The notes below the pieces were generated by a model, which searched no databases, had not been told where the DNA came from, and saw nothing but the letters and a program-made list of their open reading frames with translations. Positions 9,801-18,300 of a stretch of DNA of 22,708 nucleotides are shown piece after piece. The translations under genes were made by a program, and so were the position numbers. The number at the start of each line of letters is the position of its first letter. Positions within the stretch are counted from its first letter, which is position 1. Source of the stretch: Choristocarpus tenellus KU-1152. Its lineage: Eukaryota; Phaeophyceae. The DNA is taken from assembly GCA_964200185.2 (NCBI GenBank), contig CAXNAD020000280.1:1-22708 (forward strand). Direction: 5' to 3'.

Positions 9801-10949
9801 AAAGGGTGAGAGTGTAGAGGGTGGAAGGGGGTTGACGGGGCACAACATGGACTGAGGTGGACCCACAGTTCAGGGAACAGACGATTTGATTAATTTTCCT
9901 CGCTAAAGTGCAGGTAGAGCAGAGTGACATGAAGGTCTAGGGGGTGTTCATGCAGCTGTTGCGAGTATGTGTCGTTGTTGTTGTCCTTGTTGTTAGGTAT
10001 TTGGATTGTCCTTACTGCATGCCTATGTGTCTTCTCAATGCCTGTGTCAGTTCCCTCTTGATTCTTGGTACTTCCCAGAGTGGGTTTGAACAACTTACAC
10101 TTCCATCAAGTATAAACCTGCAATAATTTTCCCCTCCTTCCCCTACCTGTACCTGAAGAGAATTTTGCTCACCTACTAAGGAGATCTGTCAGCTGGGCCC
10201 CATACTCAGCCCCATCGCTGTGCGACTGCTCCATAGATCTTGTCTGGTCATCAGGGCCAAAAAAGGTCACAGAGGATAGGGTTAGGGTGTCGGTTCACAC
10301 TGAGCAATGTCAGAGGTGGATTGGTATATCAGGTACTGGTGCTTTTTGAATGTTGCTGGCTGACATACAAGTAAATTTTTCCTTGCTTCAAGATATACTG
10401 AAACGAGAAAATTGAGGTGCAAAATCAAAGAGAAATTTCTTGCTCTGTCATTCACACAACGTGATGAATGAAGTGGAATTGAAGATAGACATGTAACATT
10501 GCTCATCCTTCAGGAAAACACTAGGACACCCTTTCTGAGTACTGTAGAACCCATAGTGCATGGGGACGCCTTTGCTCCAAGCACGTATGTACCTCTTTCA
10601 AACACCAGAGAACATCACTGACACTAAGAAAAGCAGGTATACTGCACAATAGGTAAAACCTCAAGCAAACCATTCCTCACTTGTTTTCATGCTTTTCTTG
10701 AATTTTCGACACACCACTGTACTTCGGCAATGTTCATGTGCCATAAAATAATCACCATCAAACAAATCCACCAACAAACCTGCACACCTGACAACAGCAT
10801 TATTGCCTTGTCCTTTTTGACCCCCTGAGTTGACAAAGGTCAAACAAGTATACAACTGAGGGTGTCGACATACAGCTCTAGACTGAGAGTCTTTCATTTC
10901 TTACCACAACGCCTCGGGGGGCGCTACACCCTCGAGTAGAGAGCGGCAT
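26..10949 (-). CDS. Long coiled-coil protein gene, nine exons, 3' end outside the window
   Basis: Reading the minus strand, nine exons with GT-AG borders join into one open frame of 1645 codons: 10949-10905, 10243-10173, 9775-9577, 9272-9204, 8665-8321, 7592-7488, 6397-6278, 5507-5361 and 3859-26. The product is rich in Ala, Glu, Leu, Lys, Arg, Ser and Thr, with heptad-like spacing and very few Pro or Gly from about residue 40 to about 1560, as expected for an extended alpha-helical coiled coil. No motor, kinase, membrane or zinc-binding domain was seen. Such proteins usually act as cytoskeletal, nuclear-matrix or Golgi scaffolds, but nothing here selects among these. All intron phases are 0 except the junction 10173/9775 (AG|G, phase 2). 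The start ATG at 10949 is the only in-frame ATG in the open stretch that leads to the first donor; an additional upstream exon cannot be excluded. Exon borders were judged by eye. I do not recognise the gene. Confidence 0.8.
3860..5360 (-). other. Intron 8 of the coiled-coil gene
   Basis: This 1501-bp phase-0 intron has donor GTCAGA and acceptor TTCAAG. It holds the 178-bp inverted-repeat element at 4185-4362. Short open frames on both strands here have no coding character that I can see. Confidence 0.7.
4185..4362. mobile_element. MITE-like element with TIRs and ATCA target-site duplication
   Basis: The left end reads GGCTCAAAGTATCTGGGG (4185-4202). The reverse complement of the right end (4345-4362) reads GACCCGAAGTATCTGGGG, so 15 of 18 bases match. 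ATCA stands directly outside both ends (4181-4184 and 4363-4366), as expected for a 4-bp target-site duplication. The 178-bp interior has no coding frame of note. Size, inverted ends and direct flanking repeat are the usual marks of a short non-autonomous DNA transposon. The superfamily is not assigned: a 4-bp duplication fits few families, and the true duplication could be 3-5 bp. It sits in an intron on the strand opposite to or with the gene; orientation is undefined. Confidence 0.65.
5361..5507 (-). CDS. Coiled-coil gene, exon 8
   Basis: This 147-bp, 49-codon phase 0-0 exon lies between TTGCAAACAG| and CGCCTGCAG|GTCAGA. It begins EKRFHLEGCLEDAKTRLSDG and ends VGAEKLRLQ. The heptad-like pattern continues (residues about 319-367). 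The 1.5-kb intron that carries the MITE-like element follows. Confidence 0.8.
5508..6277 (-). other. Intron 7 of the coiled-coil gene
   Basis: This 770-bp phase-0 intron has donor GTACTG and acceptor GCAAACAG. It has an AT-rich patch near 6085-6110. No coding signal was seen. Confidence 0.6.
6278..6397 (-). CDS. Coiled-coil gene, exon 7
   Basis: This 120-bp, 40-codon phase 0-0 exon lies between TGTGAAAG| and CTTGAG|GTACTG. It begins ALSSNASMEARLSEAEEG and ends AEAHEHIRELE. Two further AGs lie 6 and 9 bases inside the exon, but both would break the frame, so the AAG|GCG acceptor is chosen although its pyrimidine tract is modest. Confidence 0.75.
6398..7487 (-). other. Intron 6 of the coiled-coil gene
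   Basis: This 1090-bp phase-0 intron has donor GTGTCT. It contains a short CA/TA-rich run at 6639-6660. I saw no missed coiled-coil exon, but since the neighbouring phases are all 0, a small skipped exon would leave no frame trace. Confidence 0.6.
6639..6660. repeat. Short CA/TA-rich microsatellite
   Basis: This is an imperfect run of ACAC and ACAT units of about 22 bases inside intron 6 of the coiled-coil gene. It has no apparent function. Confidence 0.6.
7488..7592 (-). CDS. Coiled-coil gene, exon 6
   Basis: This 105-bp, 35-codon phase 0-0 exon lies between GTGGTTGCAG| and GACCAG|GTGTCT. It reads RIMDLEVREASLIEGVDAAE followed by VLRGENKRLQALLDQ. The leucine, isoleucine and valine spacing fits a coiled coil. 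Both splice borders are good. Confidence 0.8.
7593..8320 (-). other. Intron 5 of the coiled-coil gene
   Basis: This 728-bp phase-0 intron has donor GTGATG. Its upper strand from about 7960 to 8280 is pyrimidine/adenine-rich with runs of CTC, CAC and CCC. Long plus-strand open frames occur there (for example 7924-8478) only because of this composition and because they run over exon 5. Confidence 0.6.
8321..8665 (-). CDS. Coiled-coil gene, exon 5
   Basis: This 345-bp, 115-codon phase 0-0 exon lies between CCAAAAATAG| and CGCCAG|GTGATG. It begins ENEEAFTTHLKEALSESSLL and ends RSQQECREMRQ. It is rich in Ala, Glu, Gln, Ser and Leu, without Pro, and fits a continuous helix (residues about 129-243). 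The minus-strand frame is open across the whole exon, whereas the plus-strand open frames that overlap it look like shadows. Confidence 0.85.
8666..9203 (-). other. Intron 4 of the coiled-coil gene
   Basis: This 538-bp phase-0 intron has donor GTGTGG and acceptor AAAATAG. No coding signal or repeat was seen in it. Confidence 0.6.
9204..9272 (-). CDS. Coiled-coil gene, exon 4
   Basis: This 69-bp, 23-codon phase 0-0 exon lies between TTTATTTAG| and GCTGAG|GTGTGG. It reads FEIQGKELKACLAENKGLRV then VAE. It can be skipped without changing the frame. Hydrophobic positions continue the heptad-like pattern of the neighbouring exons. Confidence 0.75.
9273..9576 (-). other. Intron 3 of the coiled-coil gene
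   Basis: This 304-bp phase-0 intron has donor GTATGA and acceptor TTATTTAG with a T-rich tract. Nothing else was seen in it. Confidence 0.6.
9577..9775 (-). CDS. Coiled-coil gene, exon 3
   Basis: This 199-bp exon begins after CTCCCAG and ends CTAAG|GTATGA. Its first base completes the split Arg codon and 66 codons follow, beginning WESERAKSVDLQ and ending CDELNSLKAK. This is where the continuous helical, charged sequence begins (about residue 40). The splice phases on both sides agree with the neighbouring exons, which strongly supports the model. Confidence 0.8.
9776..10172 (-). other. Intron 2 of the coiled-coil gene
   Basis: This 397-bp intron is in phase 2, the only one of that phase in the gene. 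The donor is GTGAGC and the acceptor ACTCCCAG. A GTTGTTGTCC-type run lies near 9970. No exon was seen in it. Confidence 0.6.
10173..10243 (-). CDS. Coiled-coil gene, exon 2
   Basis: This 71-bp exon has acceptor GACCAG|ACA (phase 0) and donor AG|GTGAGC (phase 2). It reads TRSMEQSHSDGAEYGAQLTD followed by LLS and two bases of an Arg codon, which the next exon completes (AG|G). A branch-point-like CTAAC and a pyrimidine stretch lie upstream of the acceptor. This is the only exon pair in the gene that is not phase 0. Confidence 0.65.
10244..10904 (-). other. Intron 1 of the coiled-coil gene
   Basis: This 661-bp phase-0 intron has the strong donor GTAAGA and an acceptor at GACCAG. A hexamer-scale telomere-like run near 10275 is part of the branch-point and pyrimidine region on the minus strand. 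No other feature was seen. Confidence 0.45.
10905..10949 (-). CDS. Coiled-coil gene, predicted first coding exon
   Basis: This is a 15-codon exon from ATG (10949-10947) to GTG|GTAAGA, a strong donor at 10904-10903, ending in phase 0. It begins MPLSTRGCSAPRGVV. The same frame is open upstream to about 11140 without another ATG, where a TAA stops it, so 10949 is the only start available in that stretch. An out-of-frame ATG about 40 bases upstream overlaps this exon and would reach a stop if spliced to the next exon. Its fit to the next exon is by phase only, so it is the least certain exon of this gene. Confidence 0.45.
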
Positions 10950-12196
10950 AGAGGGAGACCTCGTCTTTGCCCTGCCTTCCCTATCCACCCCCCCATGCTT
11001 GGAATTGATCTCTTCTGGCCCCCTCTTGGCTTGGGGGCGGTTGAAGGATAAGAAAGGGGAGGGGAGCGCAGAAGCCTCAGTCTCTTTTAAGGCAGAGGGG
11101 AGGGGCCTGAGTACTTGCAGTTGTCCTCCCTCCACCGGCGTTCCTTAAAAATGGGTGAACGAACGTGACCAAGAGTAAGATTAAGAGAAGGGATGAGGGA
11201 AGATTGGGATGATAATGTTCTAGGATGAGGAATGATGTGCTTGCTGATTATATGGCAATGTGAGGTAGCAAGTAAGAAAGTCGTAGGTTCCTTGAGCCGA
11301 CCTTTCCTCTCTTATATCAAAGCACGAAATTGAGGTGAGGAAGAGAATCCCATGACCGAAAAATAGTCGTCCTGCAAACCTGAACCTGCAAGAGCAACAT
11401 CCCGAGAATCCCAAGACTGCCCGCGCTTTCTCCTGCGGAACCTTTGAAGCTGTTGTAGACCAAGGGAGAGGTGAATATGTGAGGGAATCACTCTCAATAT
11501 TGACAACTTCAATGACGGTAGACATTTCAATAAAAAAAGCTGACTGAGAACACGTTGCTTCCTGGAAAATACACGACTATCAACTCACCAGTCTCCTCCC
11601 ATCTTCCACTGCTGTAGGTGTGCTCATTGCGTTTAACGGGATATAACCATGGAAATAGACCTAGCTTGGACAAATTGCTCTACAAAGTTGGTCCCCAATG
11701 TACCAACTCAGAAGAGAAGAAATCTAAAGTGGGGATCGCAAGACCATGCCCCATTGGAACCTCCCAACTGTTCACGTCAAGATGGATGAGACTAGGGTTT
11801 CATTTGAATAGTAAACAAGAGTTCAAGTTTTAAAAACTCAACTGGTTTTCTGTGCAAGTCATGAATAAACATAAACTGAATACGAAAAACGCCTGTCTAC
11901 GAGACGACATCCAACACCACAACAATTATGTAGAATGGAGAAATCGACCAGGGTGGCATGTGCGTATGCTCTAGGTTTAGAAGCCCGATCTCGTTGAGCG
12001 CTGGTGGTGCCAGAAATAATATTCATCAAGCACCAGACTGAAGAGTCTACTCTGAACGCGTTTCCATACATTCGCCGTTGAACCCGAGGCGTACGTCTTT
12101 GGCCTCGTCTCCTTGAAGAGGTTACCAGCGATCGCCAGACTCTTCGTCGCGTTCGAGCATCCTGCGATCACCTCGCAGAAAAAGTTGCCTAGGAAA
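10950..12196. promoter_or_regulatory. Head-to-head intergenic region, probable divergent promoter
   Basis: The region separates the predicted start codons of two genes that are transcribed away from each other. CpG dinucleotides are dense from about 12050 and continue to about 12310 (roughly 25 by eye over 12001-12300), while most introns and the right-hand intergenic region have few. The dense patch covers the 5' end of the plus-strand gene and resembles a CpG-rich promoter. No clear TATA box was seen for either gene. Open frames on the minus strand at 11220-11530 and 11977-12372 are not supported as genes. Confidence 0.5.
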
Positions 12197-12335
12197 ATGT
12201 CATTAAGAAGGATAAGCGACGGTTCACCCCCTCCAATTGTCGATGACTTGGTTCCCCGACGTGGACCAGGGCGCATCAACTCCGCACGGCGACCACCTCC
12301 TGGGGAGACTGTCTTAGGGAAAGAGACTAAAACAG
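12197..12335 (+). CDS. RRM/CCCH gene, exon 1
   Basis: The first ATG in a frame that is closed upstream by TGA at 12053-12055 is at 12197, in the context GGAAAATGT. The exon encodes MSLRRISDGSPPPIVDDLVP and a further 26 residues rich in Arg, Pro and Gly, and ends AAAACAG|GTAGGT in phase 1. The phase agrees with both possible acceptors of exon 2. It lies in the CpG-rich patch. A minus-strand open frame over the same bases (12372-11977) is a shadow. Confidence 0.7.
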
Positions 12336-15300
12336 GTAGGTTCTTTCGCTCTTCACGAGGATTTTTCGTCAATTGCTATCATTTTCTGAGCATTTTGCCG
12401 TAGCTCAGCCTGCCAAACTGCTTTTGTTGCTTTCAGAATTGAGGAGTGCTACGGCGTATACTTTCTGTAACCAGTGTGCCATGTCTCTTGAAAATTGACC
12501 AACAAGAAGTTGCGAACAGCATGTAATATCGCATTGCATGAGGGGGAATAGGGAAGGATGGGTGTGGGTCATGTCTTGTCCTGATTTGAAACGAGTTCAG
12601 TCCCAGTTTGATGCCACCTTCAATCAAGTCTGACTCTCCATGAGCGAGCGCGAATTGATTTATTATGATGAAATCCTCAGGTAAACAGAATTGTGACATA
12701 TTAAAACCAAGAACACCTCTGGATGGTTGTTCGAAAAAACTCAAGATTATTAAGCCCTACCTAAACAAGGCCTGTTCCCCCCTCCCCAGCAGATGTTTCA
12801 AAGGGTCCCGCTGCAACGTCCACCTCTACGACGACCTCCACTATCGCTTTGACTAAGACCACCGCTGCTACAATCGCTGCTTCATCCTCAACCACCTCCA
12901 CTGCCAACATAACCCTTGTCACCAGCAACAGTGTTGTTTCCACCACTACCACACTCACCAAACCAACTCCAACACAGCCCCCATCTTCCACTACCAGAGC
13001 TGACAAAGGGGTCAATCAAGCCAAGTTTGATACAGTGTCTGTCACAAGCTCAACCCCAGCTGATGGAACCACCTCTGTTGTACGAACAAACTCCTTATCC
13101 GGATTCCTACGCCCTTGTGCAAGAATAATATCTCAGTCTTCAACCTCTACAGATGTCATTGGGAACGTTGGACAGGCTTGTCAGAAAGTTAAAGACCTCT
13201 CTTACCCTGTTGTTGGCACTTCAGCTCATGATTTAGTGAACAGGCCCCTATCTGCTTCTAGACGTCCCGATGCGTCTAGCAAGCATACACAGAAGAAGGG
13301 GGGAAGAAGGCTTGAGGTTCCTTGCAAACCTGCAGGGAAGGCGACAGCTCCAGTGGCCTCACCTGTGGACCTGGTAAAGCCAGAGAAGACAGTTCAATCT
13401 GCAGATGTGAAGATGCAGGGCAAAGGTTGCAATGTATTGAGTCAGGATGCTGTTGAAATGGCACTCAAAGGTAGCCTGTCATCAAGCAGGAGAAAGCCTC
13501 GAGTACGGGACTGTCCTCCAGCAACACCTAGAGTAGAGAGTTTGTCAACAGTGAGGGCATTCAAGAAGGGATCTAGTGAAACCATAGCTTCAGGTGTTAG
13601 GAATGAGACATTGTCTGCATGTGGGACTTTCCCACCACAACTGTCGATTCCAAATACCCTGCCCAACGAAGATAACCCTGACAGGGAGACCAAGGACCTG
13701 CAAACTATAGTGCAGGATCTATGCAAGAACCTGCAGAGTTTGCTCGAGTCTAATGGCAAGAGAGTTCCGACAACGAACTTGAGTTCTCGCTACCGGTCAA
13801 CATTTGGTAAACCAATGAACCTTGCTGGCTACAAGGTGTGTAACCTAGAGTGCAATGAAGGACTACATTCATCCTTGATCATGATTTTGTTGTTCAGCAA
13901 TTTATGGTGTTACTGGCTGTGTAATATTAGAAGAGGGGGTATTTGTGGTCAACTGTTGGAGTGTTCTACTACCCAAGTAGCCTTTCCTGCTAGCCTAACC
14001 CTCAATTAATCCTTTCATCTCAACTCCTCACAACTAACTTTTCCAAGACCCAAGCCCTTCCTCTTCAACCCTTCATCAAACATCAAAGATCTATGCAAAG
14101 TTTTTGTGAGGCTAGGTGGTGAAATGTGCTGATGTGGTAATGTCTCCTACAGGATTGAGAAATACAAAATGGAGCTGTGGAGATTGTGGTGTTACAAAAA
14201 GCAGATCATCTTCACTAGGAGAGCTTTTGATCAACCTGAAACGGTCATTTTTGTTTTTTCACACCCATAACCTTTCCATCTCAATTCCCAGTTTGAAGCC
14301 ACCCCCTCAATTATTTTTTTTCCAAATAGCTAAAGAGAAAATAGTTGAACAAGTTTTGTCATCCTTACATCTTTTCACCCCCCAAGTTCCATTTCTTCCC
14401 TCAAACGGCTACTTGAATCATGCCCCAGATATGAATGAAACCCGGACATCTTGTTGCTCTCATATGCCACACAGAAGAGCCTTGCATTATCCCTTCTTAA
14501 CTATCATGCTAAGCATCATCCACCCTCTTGTCCGGCATCCCCACCCTCTTGTCCGGCATCCCCACCCTCTTGTCCGGCATCCCCACCCTCTCGTGCTTTT
14601 TTGCCAGCTAAAAGATTTAATCTCACAGGGTTATCTCCCTGGAATAGCACTGATCACACCGGCAACTGGAGATGTAAGGGAAAAAGAGTTATGCCTGGTG
14701 GGCAGGTCATACCGAAGCCCATCACAAGGGCAACACTCTACATCCTTGAGCAAAATGTCCCACCAAGCAAACCTTGGTGCCACCAGTGCTGGCGCCAGAG
14801 TCAGACCCAATATCCTGCTGAAGGGTGTCAATAGAACAGCAGAACGGGTTGCTGGTGCTCACAAATATGTGGATGCTGATTCTCATCAAAACCATGTCCC
14901 ATTATCAGTGCTTGATGGGGGTCCTCCACCGACATGGAGGCTTGATACCATTGGCGCCACCTCTCCTGGCCTCATCACTGGTCATCTCTCACCTTTCAAG
15001 TTATCTGATAGTGTTAGTTCAAACCCTGTCAAGGTATCTGATGCTCTTGGAGACAGTAGCCATAAGAAAGAAGGCCATTTCCGGGATACGGATGAGCACT
15101 TGCATCCAGTATCAAAGGTAGGAAACGCTGCTGATCACAGACCGCTGGTTGGTGATCATCTGAATGTCAGAGGCAAGTGGGAAAATTATCCGGTACACAC
15201 AACTGACCCCTCCAATACCAGGAGATGCTCTCGCTCCCCTCGTGCTCATCGTTCGCCACATTCAGTAAGATCTCCCCCGAGAGGCTCATATACTAGTGGT

Positions 15301-18300
15301 GATAGCAGACGTGGCCGTGGTCGAGATGATGTTCGCTCATCTGGTACAGGAAGGGGTGACCCAGGTGGTGGTTGGGATAGAAGGATGAGAGAGAGGTACG
15401 ACTGTAATATGAAGAGGGAATGGAGCAGGGACAGGAGTGAATCTAACAGGGACAGACCAGGAAGAGATAGAGAGGCAGACATGAGTAGAGCCAGGGAAGG
15501 AAGAAGGGTTAGAGGAAGAAGAGACAGGTATGAAAGGGGAAGGTTTGACTGCATCAGTGACTCCCCTTCTCGGAACTCCCATGGTGGGCGTAACACATGG
15601 AGTGCCTCAAGAGATAGGCTAACACCCTGCCCCCCGTCGCAGTCAGGGTCTTTCTTCAGCAAGAGGGGCACACAGAGCAAAGAACGTGGCAATGTTGATC
15701 AGGAGTGGGGTTCCCAGCGCACAGGGACCCTGTCGGAGTCTTTCTCCAGCAAAAGGGGCAGAGAAAACAATGGACTTGGTACTTGGTCCGATAGCAGGGA
15801 GAGGCAAAGTGACAAGTACAGGCATGACACATTTAGATATTACAACCCCAGCAAAAGGCAGGCCCTTGATAGGGGAAGGGAAGGTGTCCACAGATGGAAG
15901 TCCAACTCCCCCCACAATTCCCCTGTTAGAAGGCGTGAGGATGAACATCCTTTTGAAGGGCACTACAACAATGACAGGGGTGACCGTTACGAGCGCCAGG
16001 CCAGAGATGGTGACCACGGTGGTAGCAGGAACTACAACAGCAAGAGTGTTGGTGGTTTTGTGGAGCTACAGCATTTTAAAGAGGATAATAGCCTCCCCGT
16101 GCCACCAAGAAAGCGAGAAGAGCAGGGCAAACATTATGAGGATGTAATCGTGCACCAGCTCCAGCCTGCACGTGATCGGGAGAGGGAGGTAACGTGGGAT
16201 GGCTTTTTGCTGATTCGTGGAACGCATTTTGCAGTTCCCGAGGACACAATTCGGAGGTTTCTGCATATTCATGGTGCAAAAACTGGTGGAGAGATTAATG
16301 TTATGAAGGTGAGCAAATAAAGAAGATGATGTATTGATAACAAATACTTGATCTCTCCTGCAAGTCTTGGCGGGATGTATTTTCTTTGGGTATTCCTCGC
16401 TTTGTGCAATGATGTTTGGATTGGCATGAGGGACTTAGCGTGTGCTTGGAGGTATCACTAGTTACAGCTGTTATAGGAAGAAAAGGGAATGCTGGTCTGT
16501 TGATCAATACATCTAAGTGGGGCGTGTGTACATGTAAATTGCAACTGATTTCCTGGCATACTCATGATACTGCATTGAACATGTTTTTAAACAAATGAGA
16601 TTCCAAAAGTTTGTTCTCTCCACTGCTATTTAGAATTCTTCACCAACCATACCATGTAGGTATTTCCTCTCTGATGACAACATGAGTGTCGGACATGAAC
16701 GAACCTTACCTAGCTTGAGATAATACCGTGTGCATTCTTTTGGAAATTCCAAATGCATCGTTTTTATACGCTTTAATGGGATGATCATTGCTCGTGTGTG
16801 TCCCTTTTGTTCTAGGGTATCTCTTACATTGAATGCCTATTGTTCCATGTTGATCTGTGCGAGGAAGACAAAATCCTTTCCACCACACATGACTTTGCAA
16901 CATTTGGGGAATGCTAAGTTTGAGCCTTTGCCTGTTTCTATATTTTGTTAGTTTTCCTCACCATGACTTAGTAAGCCAACCATCACATAACCCAACCCAA
17001 CTCTTACCCTCTTGGAGCATACTCACCCCAACTCAATCCAAGCCTAGGCTGCTGCTTTTATGTAAACAAGCTCTACTGTATGCCTTGTCTTCCTCTTGTA
17101 CCTCACTCCTCTATTCTCCTTGTTCTTTCGAATGCCCTGTTGTGAATTGTGTCTCCTCTGCCGTTCCCCATTCAAGTGCTTTGTTCTGGTTCAGATGTCA
17201 TCCTTCAGAGAGGCAGAACGTGCATCACGCATTCTGAATGGCATGGTGATGACCTCACTGGTGTGTGGAGATAATCTGAATGGGATTCCCTCTGCACCCT
17301 ATAAGCCAAAGAAGGGCACACAGGGGCTGCTACTGGCTGAGACACTCGAGGAAGAGGAGTACCGTCGCATCAAAGCCAAGTATGGAGCGTATGGGGACAG
17401 TATCAGGCAGGCAGGATCCCTCTATAATGAGAGAGTTGCAACTTTGAATAATGGGGGGCAAGACATTGACCTCTGTCCTTATGTTGAGATGGTTGGTGGG
17501 TGCATCTACAGTATTGACTGCCCCCTCAAACACTCAAAAGCTCAGAGAGTCTCACCACATGGTGCCTCCCACCCTCATAATCGTCTGGAAAAAGGCAACA
17601 CTGCCCCTTTTGTACCCTTCGGTCATAGAGGTAAAAATGGAGGTGGTGTTGACTCACTACGTGAGCAGAATAGGCTGCTGGAGGGGCAAACCTCGCTGGA
17701 GGGGCAAACCTCCCCTCCCACTGACCCTGTTGTCAAGGACCAAAACACTGAGGAAATGAGCAGCATGGATGGGCCTGTCAACCAAAATGAAAACTTCCCT
17801 CATCACTATGGTGGCAGAGGGAGTCTGGGCAGAGCAGACCCTTCTAAAGGAGATGTGCATGGCGTCCATGAAGGTGATGACATGAGTAACATCTACTTTG
17901 AGGGCAGTGGAAGTGGCGATAGCTACACATATCAGACAGGAAGCATTAGTGATCGAGATCTTGTTGATCATAGAGGAAAAGTTGAGACCATCGATGCAGA
18001 TCGGACTAGCAGGGCATATGGGAACCGCATGCTGGGTGATGACGACAGCAGCTACAGGAGAGGATATGGGAACCAAGTTGGGACCATACAAAGCATAAAC
18101 AACTGGTCACACACTTCAAGTGAACATGGTGGTCTCCATAATGACAGGAACAACCTTGGCATCACCTTCACAAACAGTAGTGATGTGTTGAGCAGTACAG
18201 TGGTTCAGAGCAGAAGCAATGATGAGCCTGGGGATCACCCAGTAGTGACAGTCTGGCGCCAGCAACCCCTTAAAAGTGAAATGGATGTGGAACCTTCACA

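Larger units (their letters stand above)
13836..14628 (+). other. Intron between exon 2 and exon 4 (with possible exon 3)
   Basis: This 793-bp region is phase 0 at both ends. It contains the possible cassette exon at 14160-14243 and a 21-bp tandem repeat at 14521-14591. A decoy splice signal, a T-run followed by CCAAATAG, lies near 14330. The frame of exon 4 is open upstream to about 14116, so a longer exon 4 is formally possible. Confidence 0.55.

Noticed and set aside
10270-10285. GGGTTAGGG, telomere-like hexamer
   Set aside because: Only about one and a half units. It lies in the branch-point and pyrimidine region of an intron and is probably chance.
10905-11135. Longer version of the first coiled-coil exon (77 codons)
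   Set aside because: The frame is open to 11135, but it begins with GTG after a TAA and has no ATG before 10949. It would need an upstream exon.
11220-11525. Minus-strand open frame of 101 codons with an ATG, upstream of the coiled-coil gene
   Set aside because: It could be an upstream exon, but I found no good donor that leads in phase to the next exon, and its composition is not convincing. It remains open, so I did not list it as coding.
11977-12372. Minus-strand open frame of 131 codons
   Set aside because: It covers exon 1 of the plus-strand gene in antisense, and that exon has a good ATG, donor and phase match.
14116-14628. Reading exon 4 as starting near 14116
   Set aside because: The frame is open, but the stretch contains T-runs, intron-like sequence and the 21-bp repeat, and a good acceptor lies at 14628. 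I treat it as intron.
15246-15692. Minus-strand open frame of 148 codons rich in Leu and Ser
   Set aside because: It is antisense to the RD/RS-rich part of exon 4, and Arg/Ser codons read backwards give Leu and Ser.
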